Shown here one piece after another: positions 43,626 to 52,706 of a stretch of 64,000 nucleotides of DNA; within the stretch, counting starts at the first letter, position 1, and each line of letters starts with the position of its first letter. Origin of the DNA: CAVUBL01 sp963739795 (GTDB taxonomy: Bacteria; Acidobacteriota; Thermoanaerobaculia; Multivoradales; DATKCC01); assembly GCA_963739795.1 (NCBI GenBank), contig CAVUBL010000010.1, positions 372,001 through 436,000 on the forward strand, read 5' to 3'. Below the pieces are notes generated by a model, which saw nothing but the letters and a program-made list of their open reading frames with translations, ran no database searches and was not told the DNA's origin. Position numbers and translations under genes: made by a program.

Positions 43626-45578
43626 ATGGAAATCCTCTGGCTGATTCCGCTCCTGCCTTTCCTGGGCGCCGCCCTCAACGGCCTCATGGGCCCGCGGGTG
43701 TCGCGCTCGGCGACCACCGCCGTCGCCCTGGGAGCGCCGTTGGCGAGCCTGCTGGCCGGCTTGTGGGTGATCTGGCAGTACGTGGGCTCCCACTATCCGG
43801 AGGCCTTCGTCCAGGTGCTGTACCCCTGGACCGTCGGGCCCCTGCACATCGACGTCGGGTTCCTCCTCGATCCGCTCTCGGCGGTGATGCTCTTCGTGGT
43901 GACCTTCGTCGGCTTCCTGATCCACGTCTACTCGGTGGGCTACATGGCCCACGAGGAGGGCTACCAGCGCTACTTCGTCTTCCTGAACCTGTTCATGGGG
44001 GCGATGCTGCTGCTGGTCCTCGGCTCGAGCTACCTGGTCTCGTTCGTCGGCTGGGAGGGTGTAGGGCTCTGCTCCTACCTGCTGATCGGCTACTACTACG
44101 ACCAGGAGTTTCCGCCGTTCGCCGGCATGAAGGCGTTCATCGTCAACCGGATCGGGGACTTCGCGTTCCTGATCGGCCTGTTCGCCCTGGTCTCGGTCTT
44201 CGGCACCCTCGACTACGAGAGCCTGTTCTCCCGGATCGCCGCCGATCCGGCGACGGCCCAGGCGACGTTCTTGTTCGGCCTGCCGTTGGCGAGCTTCGTG
44301 GCCCTGTGCCTGTTCATCGGCGCCATGGGCAAGAGCGCCCAGTTCCCCCTCTACGTCTGGCTGCCCGACGCCATGGCCGGCCCGACGCCGGTCTCCGCCC
44401 TGATCCACGCCGCCACCATGGTCACCGCCGGCGTCTTCATGGTGGCGCGCTCGAACGTCCTCTTCCAGCTCGCACCGGGGGTCGGCCTCTTCGTGGCCGC
44501 GATCGGCACCTTCACGGCGATTTTCGCGGCGACCATCGGCCTCGCCCAGACCGACATCAAGAAGGTCCTGGCCTACTCCACCGTCTCGCAGCTCGGCTAC
44601 ATGTTCCTGGCCGCGGGCCTCGGCGCCTACACGGCGGCGATCTTCCACGTGGCCACTCACGCCTTCTTCAAGGCCCTCCTGTTCCTCGGCTCCGGCTCGG
44701 TGATCCACGCCATGAGCGGCGAGCAGGACATGCGCAAGATGGGCGGCCTGAAGAAGCAGCTCCCGGTGACCTACTGGACCTTCCTGGTGGCAACGCTGGC
44801 GATCTCGGGGATCCCGCCCTTGGCGGGCTTCTTCTCCAAAGACGAGATCCTCGCCGCGGCCGCCGGCCGGGGCCACTGGGTCCTCTACACGGTGGGTCTG
44901 GTGACCGCAGGCCTGACCGCGCTCTACATGTTCCGGGTGGTCTACCTGACCTTCCACGGGTCGTTCCGGGGCACCGAGGAGCAGCGTCACCACCTTCACG
45001 AGTCGCCGCCGGTCATGACCGTCCCCCTGGTGATCCTGGCCGTGGGCGCGGCCCTGGCCGGCTTCCTGGGCATCCCCGCGGTGCTCGCCGGCGGACACGA
45101 GAGCTGGAACTGGATCGCGCGTTTCCTCGAGCCCGCCTACTGGAAGGTGGCTCCGGCCGAGGCGGCCGTCGAGGCCCACCACATGGGCTCGGGGGTCGAG
45201 CTCCTGTTGATCGTGCTGTCGGTGGCGGTGGCCGTCGGCGGCATCGTGGCGGCCCGGAGCTGGTACGGCGGTGAGCGCGGGCTGGCGAAGGGCCGGGCGA
45301 CGGCGGAGCGCTACCCCGCCATCCACCGGCTGCTGGTGAACAAGTACTTCGTGGACGAGATCTACGACCGGGTCTTCGTGCGGCCCTTGCGCGGCCTGGC
45401 CCGGTTCTTCTGGAAGGGGGTGGACGGCAAGGTGATCGACGGCTCGATCCACCTCGGCGCCTACCTCACCGAGCTGACGGGGAACCTGGGGCGCCTGACG
45501 ACAACCGGCAACGTCCGCAACTACGCCCTGTACCTCTTCCTCGGCATCGTCGTCCTCCTGACCTGGGTGCTCCTGTGA
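43626..45578 (+). CDS. nuoL: NADH-quinone oxidoreductase subunit L
   Basis: A 650-residue distal proton-pumping subunit. SSYLVSFVGWEGVGLCSYLL carries the key glutamate, KSAQFPLYVWLPDAMAGPTP the lysine region, and THAFFKALLFLGSGSVIHAM the central Lys/His channel. The long C-terminal amphipathic arm (about 520-620) ends in a final helix YALYLFLGIVVLLTWVLL. Normal size. Overlaps nuoM. Confidence 0.95.
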   Translation: MEILWLIPLLPFLGAALNGLMGPRVSRSATTAVALGAPLASLLAGLWVIWQYVGSHYPEAFVQVLYPWTVGPLHIDVGFLLDPLSAVMLFVVTFVGFLIHVYSVGYMAHEEGYQRYFVFLNLFMGAMLLLVLGSSYLVSFVGWEGVGLCSYLLIGYYYDQEFPPFAGMKAFIVNRIGDFAFLIGLFALVSVFGTLDYESLFSRIAADPATAQATFLFGLPLASFVALCLFIGAMGKSAQFPLYVWLPDAMAGPTPVSALIHAATMVTAGVFMVARSNVLFQLAPGVGLFVAAIGTFTAIFAATIGLAQTDIKKVLAYSTVSQLGYMFLAAGLGAYTAAIFHVATHAFFKALLFLGSGSVIHAMSGEQDMRKMGGLKKQLPVTYWTFLVATLAISGIPPLAGFFSKDEILAAAAGRGHWVLYTVGLVTAGLTALYMFRVVYLTFHGSFRGTEEQRHHLHESPPVMTVPLVILAVGAALAGFLGIPAVLAGGHESWNWIARFLEPAYWKVAPAEAAVEAHHMGSGVELLLIVLSVAVAVGGIVAARSWYGGERGLAKGRATAERYPAIHRLLVNKYFVDEIYDRVFVRPLRGLARFFWKGVDGKVIDGSIHLGAYLTELTGNLGRLTTTGNVRNYALYLFLGIVVLLTWVLL

Positions 45579-47170
45579 TGGCTACCGTCCTAGCGCTCTT
45601 CTTCGGCAACACCCTCACCCGGCTGGTCTTCTTTCCGACCGTGGCGGCCCTGCCGCTCCTGCTGGTCCGGAAGAACGACGAGCGGTTCACCAAGCTCTAC
45701 ACGCTGATCGTCTCGCTGGCCGAGCTGGTTTTCGCCGTCGAGTACGCGGCGACCCACTTCTCGGGCGGTCACTTCGAGCTGGCGAGCGACGGCGTCTATC
45801 GGTGGATCGCGGCCTACGGGATCTCCTACCACCTGGTGGCCGACGGCATCTCCATGCCGCTGGTGCTGCTCTCCTGCTTCCTCCTGCCCCTCGTGGTGCT
45901 GGGCACCTGGAAGGGGATCTCGCGCCACTGGCCGGGCTACGCCGCCTCCCTGCTGCTCCTGACCACCGGAGTTCTCGGCACGTTCCTGGCGTTCGACCTC
46001 TTCCTCTTCTACGTCTTCTTCGAGATCTCCCTGGTGCCCATGTACCTGATCATCGGCATCTGGGGCGGCGAGCGACGAATCTACGCGGCGGTCAAGTTCT
46101 TCCTCTACACCATGGTCGGGAGCCTCCTGATGCTGGTCGCCCTGCTCTTCCTGGGCTGGACCTACGCCCGGGTCACGGGCACCTGGAGCTTCGCCTACAG
46201 CGACCTGCTGCAGCTCTCGCTGCCCCTGGGCACCCAGATCTGGCTGTTCGCGGCCTTCGCCCTGGCCTTCGCCATCAAGGTGCCCATGGTGCCGTTCCAC
46301 ACCTGGCTCCCCGACGCCCACGTCGAGGCGCCCACGGGTGGCTCGGTGATCCTGGCCGGCGTCCTCCTGAAGCTCGGCACCTACGGCTTCCTTCGCTTCG
46401 CGCTGCCTCTCTTCCCCCACGCCGCCCAGCGCGCCCAGCCCGTGCTCATCACCCTGGCGGTGGTGGGCATCCTCTACGGCGCCCTCGTGGCCTGGGTCCA
46501 GGAGGACATGAAGAAGCTGGTCGCCTACTCCTCGGTGGCCCACCTGGCGTTCGTCATGCTCGGCCTCCTGGCCTTCGACGCCATCGCCTGGCAGGGATCG
46601 CTCCTCCAGATGGTCAACCACGGCATTTCGACCGGCGCCCTCTTCCTCCTGGTGGGGATGGTCTACGAGCGTCGCCACACCAAGCGCTTCGACGACCTGG
46701 GCGGCCTCGCCAAGGCCATGCCCGTCTTCGCCTTCTTCCTGGTCTTCTCCGCCCTCGCCTCGGTCGGCCTGCCGGCCCTCAACGGCTTCGTCGGCGAGTT
46801 CCTGATCCTGGTGGGCAGCTTCAAGACCCTGGGCTGGCCGGTGATCCTGGCCACCTTCGGCGTCGTGCTCGCCGCCGTCTACCTGCTGAAGATGATCGCG
46901 CGCACGGTCTGGGGACCGGTGACGCGGGAGGAGAACCGCAACATCGCGGACCTCTCGGTGCGCGAGATCGTCACCCTGGTGCCTCTGGTGGTCCTCATGC
47001 TCTGGATCGGCGTGGCGCCCAAAGCCTTCCTCGAGCCGAGCCGGCCGGCCTTGGAGCAGACCTTGACCCGGTATCAAGAGCGGATCGCGGCCCCGCCGCC
47101 AGAGGAAGCGCGGCTGGTGGGCGTGGGCGACGAGACTCACATCGCGGCCCTGCCGGAGGTGACCCCATGA
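45578..47170 (+). CDS. nuoM: NADH-quinone oxidoreductase subunit M
   Basis: A 530-residue antiporter-like subunit. Landmarks are LFYVFFEISLVPMYLIIGIW with the conserved glutamate, KVPMVPFHTWLPDAHVEAPT, and the lysine in QEDMKKLVAYSSVAHLAFVM. ATG 45578 overlaps the nuoL stop; GTG 45575 is an alternative start. The last 40 residues are a soluble tail. Its stop overlaps nuoN. Confidence 0.95.
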   Translation: MATVLALFFGNTLTRLVFFPTVAALPLLLVRKNDERFTKLYTLIVSLAELVFAVEYAATHFSGGHFELASDGVYRWIAAYGISYHLVADGISMPLVLLSCFLLPLVVLGTWKGISRHWPGYAASLLLLTTGVLGTFLAFDLFLFYVFFEISLVPMYLIIGIWGGERRIYAAVKFFLYTMVGSLLMLVALLFLGWTYARVTGTWSFAYSDLLQLSLPLGTQIWLFAAFALAFAIKVPMVPFHTWLPDAHVEAPTGGSVILAGVLLKLGTYGFLRFALPLFPHAAQRAQPVLITLAVVGILYGALVAWVQEDMKKLVAYSSVAHLAFVMLGLLAFDAIAWQGSLLQMVNHGISTGALFLLVGMVYERRHTKRFDDLGGLAKAMPVFAFFLVFSALASVGLPALNGFVGEFLILVGSFKTLGWPVILATFGVVLAAVYLLKMIARTVWGPVTREENRNIADLSVREIVTLVPLVVLMLWIGVAPKAFLEPSRPALEQTLTRYQERIAAPPPEEARLVGVGDETHIAALPEVTP

Positions 47171-48603
47171 ACGCCGCCGATCTGGCGACCCTCGCCCCCG
47201 AGATCACCCTGGCCGCGGCGGGCTGTTTCATTCTGCTGCTGGAAGCCTTCGCCCCGAGCCTGCGGCGGGCGTTCACCGGTCTCTCCGTACTCGCCGTCCT
47301 GGTCGCCGGCTGGTTCGCCTGGGGCCTGCCGGCGGGATCGTCCTTCGGCGGCCTGATCGAGTCCACCTCCATGACCGCCCTGGGCTCGACCATCGTCCTG
47401 ACGGCGGCGGCCCTCTCCCTCCTCGCCTCCCAGGGGTACCTGCTGCGCGAGCGGATCCTCACCGGTGAGTACCACGCGCTGATGCTCTGGGCGGTCACCG
47501 GGATGCTCCTCATGCTCCGCTCGACGGAGCTGCTGACGGTCTTCGTCTCCTTGGAGCTCTTGTCGCTCTGCCTCTACGCCCTGGCCGCCTTCAACCGGAA
47601 GGTGGTGGTGGGTTCCGAGGCCGCGCTCAAGTACTTCCTGATGGGGGCGTTCGCCAGCGCCTTCGTGCTCTACGGCATCGCCCTCGTCTACGGCGCCACC
47701 GGCACCACCTTTTTCTCCGGGATCGCCCAGGCCTTCTCCTCTGGGACCCACGCGGCGGCCTCTCCGGCCGTCGGTGCGATCGGCGTGATCCTCCTGATCG
47801 CCGGGTTCGGTTTCAAGATGAGCGTGGCGCCCTTCCACGCCTGGGCCCCGGATACCTATCAGGGGGCGCCGTCGCCCTATGTGGCGTTCCTCTCGGTGGC
47901 GCCGAAGGCGGCCAGCGCCTTCGTCCTGATCCGGGTTCTCCACACCGTCTTCCCGCACCTGCTGGGGGCGAACTGGCCGGCGATCGTGGCCACCCTGGCG
48001 GTCCTCTCCATGGTCGGGGGCAACCTGCTGGCGCTGGTCCAGAAGGACATCAAGCGCATGCTCGCCTACTCGGGCGTGGGGCACATGGGCTACCTGCTGA
48101 TCCCCCTCGCCGGGCTGGACCTCGGCGCGTCCGGCACCGGAAGCTCGTGGACGCCGGTTCTGGTCTACCTGGCGGCCTACGCCCTGATGAACGCCGGTGC
48201 CTTCGCGGTGATCGCCATGCTCTACTCCCGGGCCGGCGAGCAGCACCTGATCTCCGAGCTCTCCGGCTGGGGCTACCGCTTCCCTCTCCTCGGTCTCTGC
48301 CTGACCGTGTGCATGCTGTCCCTGGGCGGCATCCCTCCCACCCTGGGCTTCCTGGGAAAGTACCTGGTCTTCCTCCACGCCGTGCGCCACGGGCAGGTGT
48401 GGCTCGCCCTGGTCGGCGTCGCGACCTCGTTGGTGGGCGTGTTCTACTACCTGCGGGTGGTCTACACGCTGTACATGAAGGAAGAGGTCCACGAGCCGTC
48501 CGGCCTACGGATCGATGGCTGGGGCAAGACCGCTGCCTTGCTGGCGGCCCTCGGAACCCTGGTGCTGGGCATCTTCCCGGCCTGGCTCCTCGGTTGGTTC
48601 TGA
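47167..48603 (+). CDS. nuoN: NADH-quinone oxidoreductase subunit N
   Basis: A 478-residue antiporter-like subunit. Typical blocks are TVFVSLELLSLCLYALAAFN, MSVAPFHAWAPDTYQGAPSP, and QKDIKRMLAYSGVGHMGYLL with the pumping lysine. ATG 47167 overlaps the nuoM stop as ATGA; the longer open frame upstream is nuoM read in another frame. It is the last complex I gene of the cluster; rex starts 83 bp later. Confidence 0.95.
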   Translation: MNAADLATLAPEITLAAAGCFILLLEAFAPSLRRAFTGLSVLAVLVAGWFAWGLPAGSSFGGLIESTSMTALGSTIVLTAAALSLLASQGYLLRERILTGEYHALMLWAVTGMLLMLRSTELLTVFVSLELLSLCLYALAAFNRKVVVGSEAALKYFLMGAFASAFVLYGIALVYGATGTTFFSGIAQAFSSGTHAAASPAVGAIGVILLIAGFGFKMSVAPFHAWAPDTYQGAPSPYVAFLSVAPKAASAFVLIRVLHTVFPHLLGANWPAIVATLAVLSMVGGNLLALVQKDIKRMLAYSGVGHMGYLLIPLAGLDLGASGTGSSWTPVLVYLAAYALMNAGAFAVIAMLYSRAGEQHLISELSGWGYRFPLLGLCLTVCMLSLGGIPPTLGFLGKYLVFLHAVRHGQVWLALVGVATSLVGVFYYLRVVYTLYMKEEVHEPSGLRIDGWGKTAALLAALGTLVLGIFPAWLLGWF

Positions 48604-48686
48604 GAGCAGGTGAATGACCCTCCGCCCCGCCATCGAGGTCCGCGCGACGGCCGGAGGCTCCTTCACCCGCGCCGAGGCGATCCGCC

Positions 48687-49319
48687 GTGGCCGAGCGTGA
48701 GCCCTCGGCGGTCTCCCCGCTCACCCTCAACCGGCTGTCGTTCTATCTGCGCTGCCTGCGGCGTCTCCAGGAGGAGGACGTGGAGCGGGTCTCCTCCCAG
48801 ATGCTCGCCCGCCGCTTCCACCTCTCGGCGGCCCAGATCCGCAAGGACCTGGCCCACTTCGGCGGCTTCGGCATCCGGGGCGTCGGCTACGAGGTCGACG
48901 GGCTGATCGAGCGCCTCTCGGGTCTTCTCGGCCTCGACCGCCGCCACCGCATGGTGATCGTCGGCATGGGCAACCTGGGCAGCGCCCTCGCCTGCTACCT
49001 CGGCTTCAACTCCGACGCCTTCCGAGTGGTCGCCGGCGTCGATCGGGATCCGGCCAAGATCGGCAAGCGGATCGGGGACTTCGTCGTCCGGCCCACGACA
49101 GAGATCCCCTCTGCCGTCCAGGAGACGCACGCCGAGATCGGCGTGCTCTGCGTGCCCGCCGAGGCCGCCCAGGAGAACTACGACGCCCTGGTCGCCGCCG
49201 GAATCCGCGGGGTGATCAACTTCTCCCCCGTGCGGGTGAGGCCGGTTCCGGGCGTGCCCTTGAAGGACGTGGACCTGCGCATCAACCTGGAGGAGCTCGC
49301 CTTCTTCTTGAAGGAGTAG
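48687..49319 (+). CDS. rex: Redox-sensing transcriptional repressor Rex
   Basis: A 210-residue dimeric repressor that senses NADH/NAD+ and leaves DNA when NADH binds. The winged helix shows HLSAAQIRKDLAHFGGFGIR, matching the RKDL.yFG.fG.RGvGY family signature; the Rossmann fold starts VIVGMGNLGSALACYLGF. C-terminal swap helix ends INLEELAFFLKE. Start is GTG 48687. Its place behind nuoN, together with a Rex-operator-like site before nuoA, suggests feedback control of complex I. Confidence 0.94.
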   Translation: MAEREPSAVSPLTLNRLSFYLRCLRRLQEEDVERVSSQMLARRFHLSAAQIRKDLAHFGGFGIRGVGYEVDGLIERLSGLLGLDRRHRMVIVGMGNLGSALACYLGFNSDAFRVVAGVDRDPAKIGKRIGDFVVRPTTEIPSAVQETHAEIGVLCVPAEAAQENYDALVAAGIRGVINFSPVRVRPVPGVPLKDVDLRINLEELAFFLKE

Positions 49320-49451
49320 CCGCCGCGGCGCCAGGCCACGTGTCCGGGCCTCCAACATCGGCCGCTCGCCTGCCCGTCGGGGTGGTGCTACTCTCTGTGC
49401 GGCGCTTCGCCGCCGGCAACCCCCTCCAGAAAACGCTCACAGGAGACAAGA

Positions 49452-50036
49452 ATGCAGTCCAGAGCATGGTCTGTCGTAGCAATGCTGTTCGTCGCCGTCA
49501 CAGGGTTCTTCACTCTCTCCGCAGCAAAGTCTCCCCAGCCCAACCCCCAGGCGGACCTCGCCAACCGCTCACTCGAGCAGCAGCGGGTCATCCAGGGTTT
49601 CCGCATTTCCCCTGTGCCCCTCGAAACCCATCACCGCGACTGGAACCTCCTCGGGCTCGGCAGCTACATCGTCAACGCCGAGGCGGCGTGCAACGACTGC
49701 CACACCAACCCGCCCTACGCCGACGGCGGTGACCCCTACATGGGCCAGCCGACCCAGATCAACACCGACGGCTACCTGGCCGGCGGGGTGCAGTTCGGCC
49801 CCTTCACGTCGCGCAACCTCACTCCGGAGGCCAACGGGAAGCCCGCGGGCCTCACCTTCCAGCAGTTCAAGCAGGTCATGCGCAACGGGCACGACTTCGA
49901 CAACCTCCACCCCCAGCTCGGTCCGCTCCTCCAGGTGATGCCCTGGCCGGCGTACCACAACATGACCGACCACGACCTGCGCGCCGTCTACGAGTACCTC
50001 CGGTCGATCCCCAGCATCGACAACGGGAACGAGTAG
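49452..50036 (+). CDS. Exported monohaem cytochrome c
   Basis: A 194-residue periplasmic cytochrome. A signal peptide (VVAMLFVAVTGFFTLSAAKS) is followed by the single haem motif C80NDCH84 and, near the C-terminus, VMPWPAYHNMTDHDLRAVYEYL, which offers a methionine axial ligand. The segment YIVNAEAACNDCH resembles cytochrome subunits of alcohol- or gluconate-dehydrogenase type. AGGAGA precedes the ATG. It lies between complex I and a seven-haem protein, so an electron-transfer role is likely; partner unknown. Confidence 0.85.
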   Translation: MQSRAWSVVAMLFVAVTGFFTLSAAKSPQPNPQADLANRSLEQQRVIQGFRISPVPLETHHRDWNLLGLGSYIVNAEAACNDCHTNPPYADGGDPYMGQPTQINTDGYLAGGVQFGPFTSRNLTPEANGKPAGLTFQQFKQVMRNGHDFDNLHPQLGPLLQVMPWPAYHNMTDHDLRAVYEYLRSIPSIDNGNE

Positions 50037-50079
50037 GCGGACGCCGACAGGCCGGAGAGATAGCATCGGAGGCCGACCG

Positions 50080-52149
50080 ATGTCGATCCGCCCTGTCCTC
50101 CGTCTCGCCGCCGGCCTGGCTCTCGCCGCGGCCTGTGCCGTCCCGTCTCTCGGGGACGCCGGCGTCCCGGCCGGCCCCGTCGCCGCCGGCTACGTTCCGG
50201 ACCGGGAGTGCGCCCTCTGCCACCGGGACGAGACGCGATCGTTCCGGGAGGTCGGGATGGGCCGCTCGTTCGAGCCCGTGGCGACGGCGGTGCGCGACGG
50301 GCTCCTGATCGAGGACTTTGACGCCCCGGCCTTCCACCACGCCCCCTCTCACCGCTGGTACCGGATCCTCCGCGCGGGCGGCGGCCTGGTCTTCCGGCGC
50401 TGGCAGCTCGACGACTCCGGCCGGAAGCTCAACGTCTTCGAGCAGCCCATCGACTACATCCTGGGCTCGGGCAACCACTCCCGCGTCTACCTGTACCGCA
50501 CGCCCGTGGGCGAGCTCTTCCAGCTCCCCCTCGCCTGGTACTCGCAGGAGAACGGGGGGCGAGGGGGCTGGGGCATGTCCCCGGGCTACGACCATCCGGA
50601 TCACCCGGGCGTCACCCGGCTCGTCCACCCCGAGTGCATGTTCTGTCACAACGCCTACCCCGACGCCGCCGCGGCCGGCGAGTCCCCGGGCGTGCCCGAC
50701 ACCTTCCCGGCGCGGCTCCCGGAGGGCATCGGCTGCCAGCGCTGCCACGGTCCGGGCGCGGACCACGTGCGCCTCGCCCTCGACTCGCAGGCCCCGGACT
50801 CGATGATCCGGTCGGCGATCGTGAACCCGGCGCGGCTCTCCCCGGGGCGGCGCAACGACGTCTGCTACCAGTGCCACCTGCTGCCGTCCTTTTCCATCGC
50901 GGGGATCCGCCGCTTCGGGCGCGGCGCGTATTCGTTTCGACCCGGACAGGTCCTGGACGACTTCCGGGTCCTCATGGACATTCGGGAAGCGGACCGAAAG
51001 CCGAGCGAGCGCTTCGAGATCGACCACCAGGCCTACCGGCTGGAGCAGAGCCATTGCTTCCAGGCGAGCGGCGGCGCCCTGTCCTGCCTCTCCTGCCACG
51101 ACCCGCACCGCAAAGTGCCGGCCGCCGACCGGCCGGCCCACTACCGCAAGGTCTGCCTCGGATGCCACGACGGCGCCCTGGCGGACCACCCGGCGGTCCA
51201 CCGGCCCGGCGCCGAGGCGGCCGCCGGAGCCGCGCCCCTCGCGGTCCGTGACAGCGACTGTGTCCGTTGCCACATGCCTCCGCGCCGGGCCGAGGACGTC
51301 GTCCACACCGTGATGACCGACCACCGCATCCAGCGGCCGCCGGCGGACCTCGCCGCCCTCCTCGCGCCGCTCCAGGAGCGGGAGACGGACCTCCAGGACG
51401 TGCTGGTGGTGGACACCGACGGCGCGCCCAGCGGCCGTCTCGCGGGGGTCTATCGAGCGGTCGCCGCGATCGGAAAGCAGGTCGCGGTGAGCGACGCCGT
51501 CGACTTCCTGGAGGCGAACCTGGCAGGCGTCGCGCCCGAGGCCCGGGAAGCCTGGTTGGCCCTCGCCCGTGGGCAGATCCAGCTCCACCGCTGGAAGAGC
51601 GCGGAGGCGACCCTGCGCCGGGCCCTGGCCCTGACTCAGAATCAGGCTCAGAATCAGGCCCAGGACGAACCAGAGGTCCGGGCGAACCTCGCCCTCGCCC
51701 TGGCCGGAGAGGGCAAACCGGCGGCGGCCGAGGCGGTCTTTCGAGGCCTGGTCACGGACTACCCGAAGTGGCCCGACACGCTGGCCGGCCTGGGGCGGAT
51801 TCTCCTCGGCCAAGGGCGGATGGGCGCCGCGATCCCCTACCTCCGGCGCGCCACCGACGAGGGCCCGAACCGGGCGGTGGCCTGGGACGCCCTGGGCGCC
51901 GCCGAGCTGGCTCTCCACCACCCCGCCGAGGCCACGGAGGACTTCCGCCGGGCCCTCGAGGTCGACCCGACCCGGGCCCCCACCTACCTGCGCCTCGCCG
52001 ACGCCCTCGTCGCCCAGGGCCGGCGAGACGAGGCGCTGCGCTATCTGCGGGTGGGGGCGGCCACCGCCGCCGAGCCGAAGGAGATCGAAGCCCGTATCGA
52101 GCGTCTACAGGCCGTCGCCCCGGCGGCTTCTCAGGGCAGTCGCCGGTAG
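50080..52149 (+). CDS. Seven-haem cytochrome c with C-terminal TPR repeats
   Basis: A 689-residue exported protein. After a signal (LAAGLALAAACAVPSLGDAG) come seven CxxCH motifs: CALCH (44-48), CMFCH, CQRCH, CYQCH, CLSCH, CLGCH and CVRCH, all before residue 410. Residues about 480-689 are tetratricopeptide repeats (ARGQIQLHRWKSAEATLRRA and following). A 12-bp duplication gives NQAQNQAQ at the domain junction. The combination resembles doxx/cytochrome-TPR proteins of unknown function in several phyla. Its 3' end overlaps the convergent rsmD gene by 19 bases. Confidence 0.88.
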   Translation: MSIRPVLRLAAGLALAAACAVPSLGDAGVPAGPVAAGYVPDRECALCHRDETRSFREVGMGRSFEPVATAVRDGLLIEDFDAPAFHHAPSHRWYRILRAGGGLVFRRWQLDDSGRKLNVFEQPIDYILGSGNHSRVYLYRTPVGELFQLPLAWYSQENGGRGGWGMSPGYDHPDHPGVTRLVHPECMFCHNAYPDAAAAGESPGVPDTFPARLPEGIGCQRCHGPGADHVRLALDSQAPDSMIRSAIVNPARLSPGRRNDVCYQCHLLPSFSIAGIRRFGRGAYSFRPGQVLDDFRVLMDIREADRKPSERFEIDHQAYRLEQSHCFQASGGALSCLSCHDPHRKVPAADRPAHYRKVCLGCHDGALADHPAVHRPGAEAAAGAAPLAVRDSDCVRCHMPPRRAEDVVHTVMTDHRIQRPPADLAALLAPLQERETDLQDVLVVDTDGAPSGRLAGVYRAVAAIGKQVAVSDAVDFLEANLAGVAPEAREAWLALARGQIQLHRWKSAEATLRRALALTQNQAQNQAQDEPEVRANLALALAGEGKPAAAEAVFRGLVTDYPKWPDTLAGLGRILLGQGRMGAAIPYLRRATDEGPNRAVAWDALGAAELALHHPAEATEDFRRALEVDPTRAPTYLRLADALVAQGRRDEALRYLRVGAATAAEPKEIEARIERLQAVAPAASQGSRR

Positions 52150-52706
52150 AAGGAGACGGCGCACTCGCCGTAGCGCCGCTGGTCGACCCGGATCAGCCCG
52201 CCGGTCTCGTCGGGAAGCGTGGTCCGCGCCGAGTGCTCGATCGCCGCCTCGCCCTCCTCGGAGAGGAGCGGGGCCAGCCCCTCGAGGAGCGCGGCGTAGC
52301 CCGAAAACCGGTACGGGGGGTCGGCGAAGATCAGGTCGAAGGGCCCCTCCCCCCGCGTCGCCAGCTCCCGGAGGCCGCCGGGCAGGTCGAGACGGCGGAT
52401 CTCGACCAGGGCCTCGCCCAGGCGGTCCCGGTTGCTCTGGAGGAGCGCCGCGGCGCGCCGGTCCGAGTCCACGCAGACCACCCGGAGAGCTCCCCTCCCC
52501 GCCGCCTCCAGCCCGATGACGCCGCTCCCGGCGAACAGGTCGAGGAGGCTCGCGCCTCGCTTCAGGGGCTCGTGCCAGATGGAGAACAGGGCTTCGCGCA
52601 CCCGGCCCTCGGTCGGTCGGGCACCGGGAGGCACGGCGAGCCACCGGCCCCGGTGTTCCCCGCCCGTCGCCCGGACCCGGTTGGTCCTCGAGGCCCCGGC
52701 GCTCAC
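52131..52706 (-). CDS. rsmD: 16S rRNA (guanine-966-N2)-methyltransferase
   Basis: A 191-residue SAM-dependent methyltransferase acting on G966 of 16S rRNA. The SAM loop is LLDLFAGSGVIGLEAAGRG, and the catalytic DPPY motif lies in LIFADPPYRFSGYA. The N-terminus RVRATGGEHRGRWLAVPPG is characteristic. Stop of the upstream gene overlaps its ATG region by four bases, so it is probably cotranscribed with the secreted protein and nucleotidyltransferase genes. Confidence 0.92.
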   Translation of the reverse strand: MSAGASRTNRVRATGGEHRGRWLAVPPGARPTEGRVREALFSIWHEPLKRGASLLDLFAGSGVIGLEAAGRGALRVVCVDSDRRAAALLQSNRDRLGEALVEIRRLDLPGGLRELATRGEGPFDLIFADPPYRFSGYAALLEGLAPLLSEEGEAAIEHSARTTLPDETGGLIRVDQRRYGECAVSFYRRLP

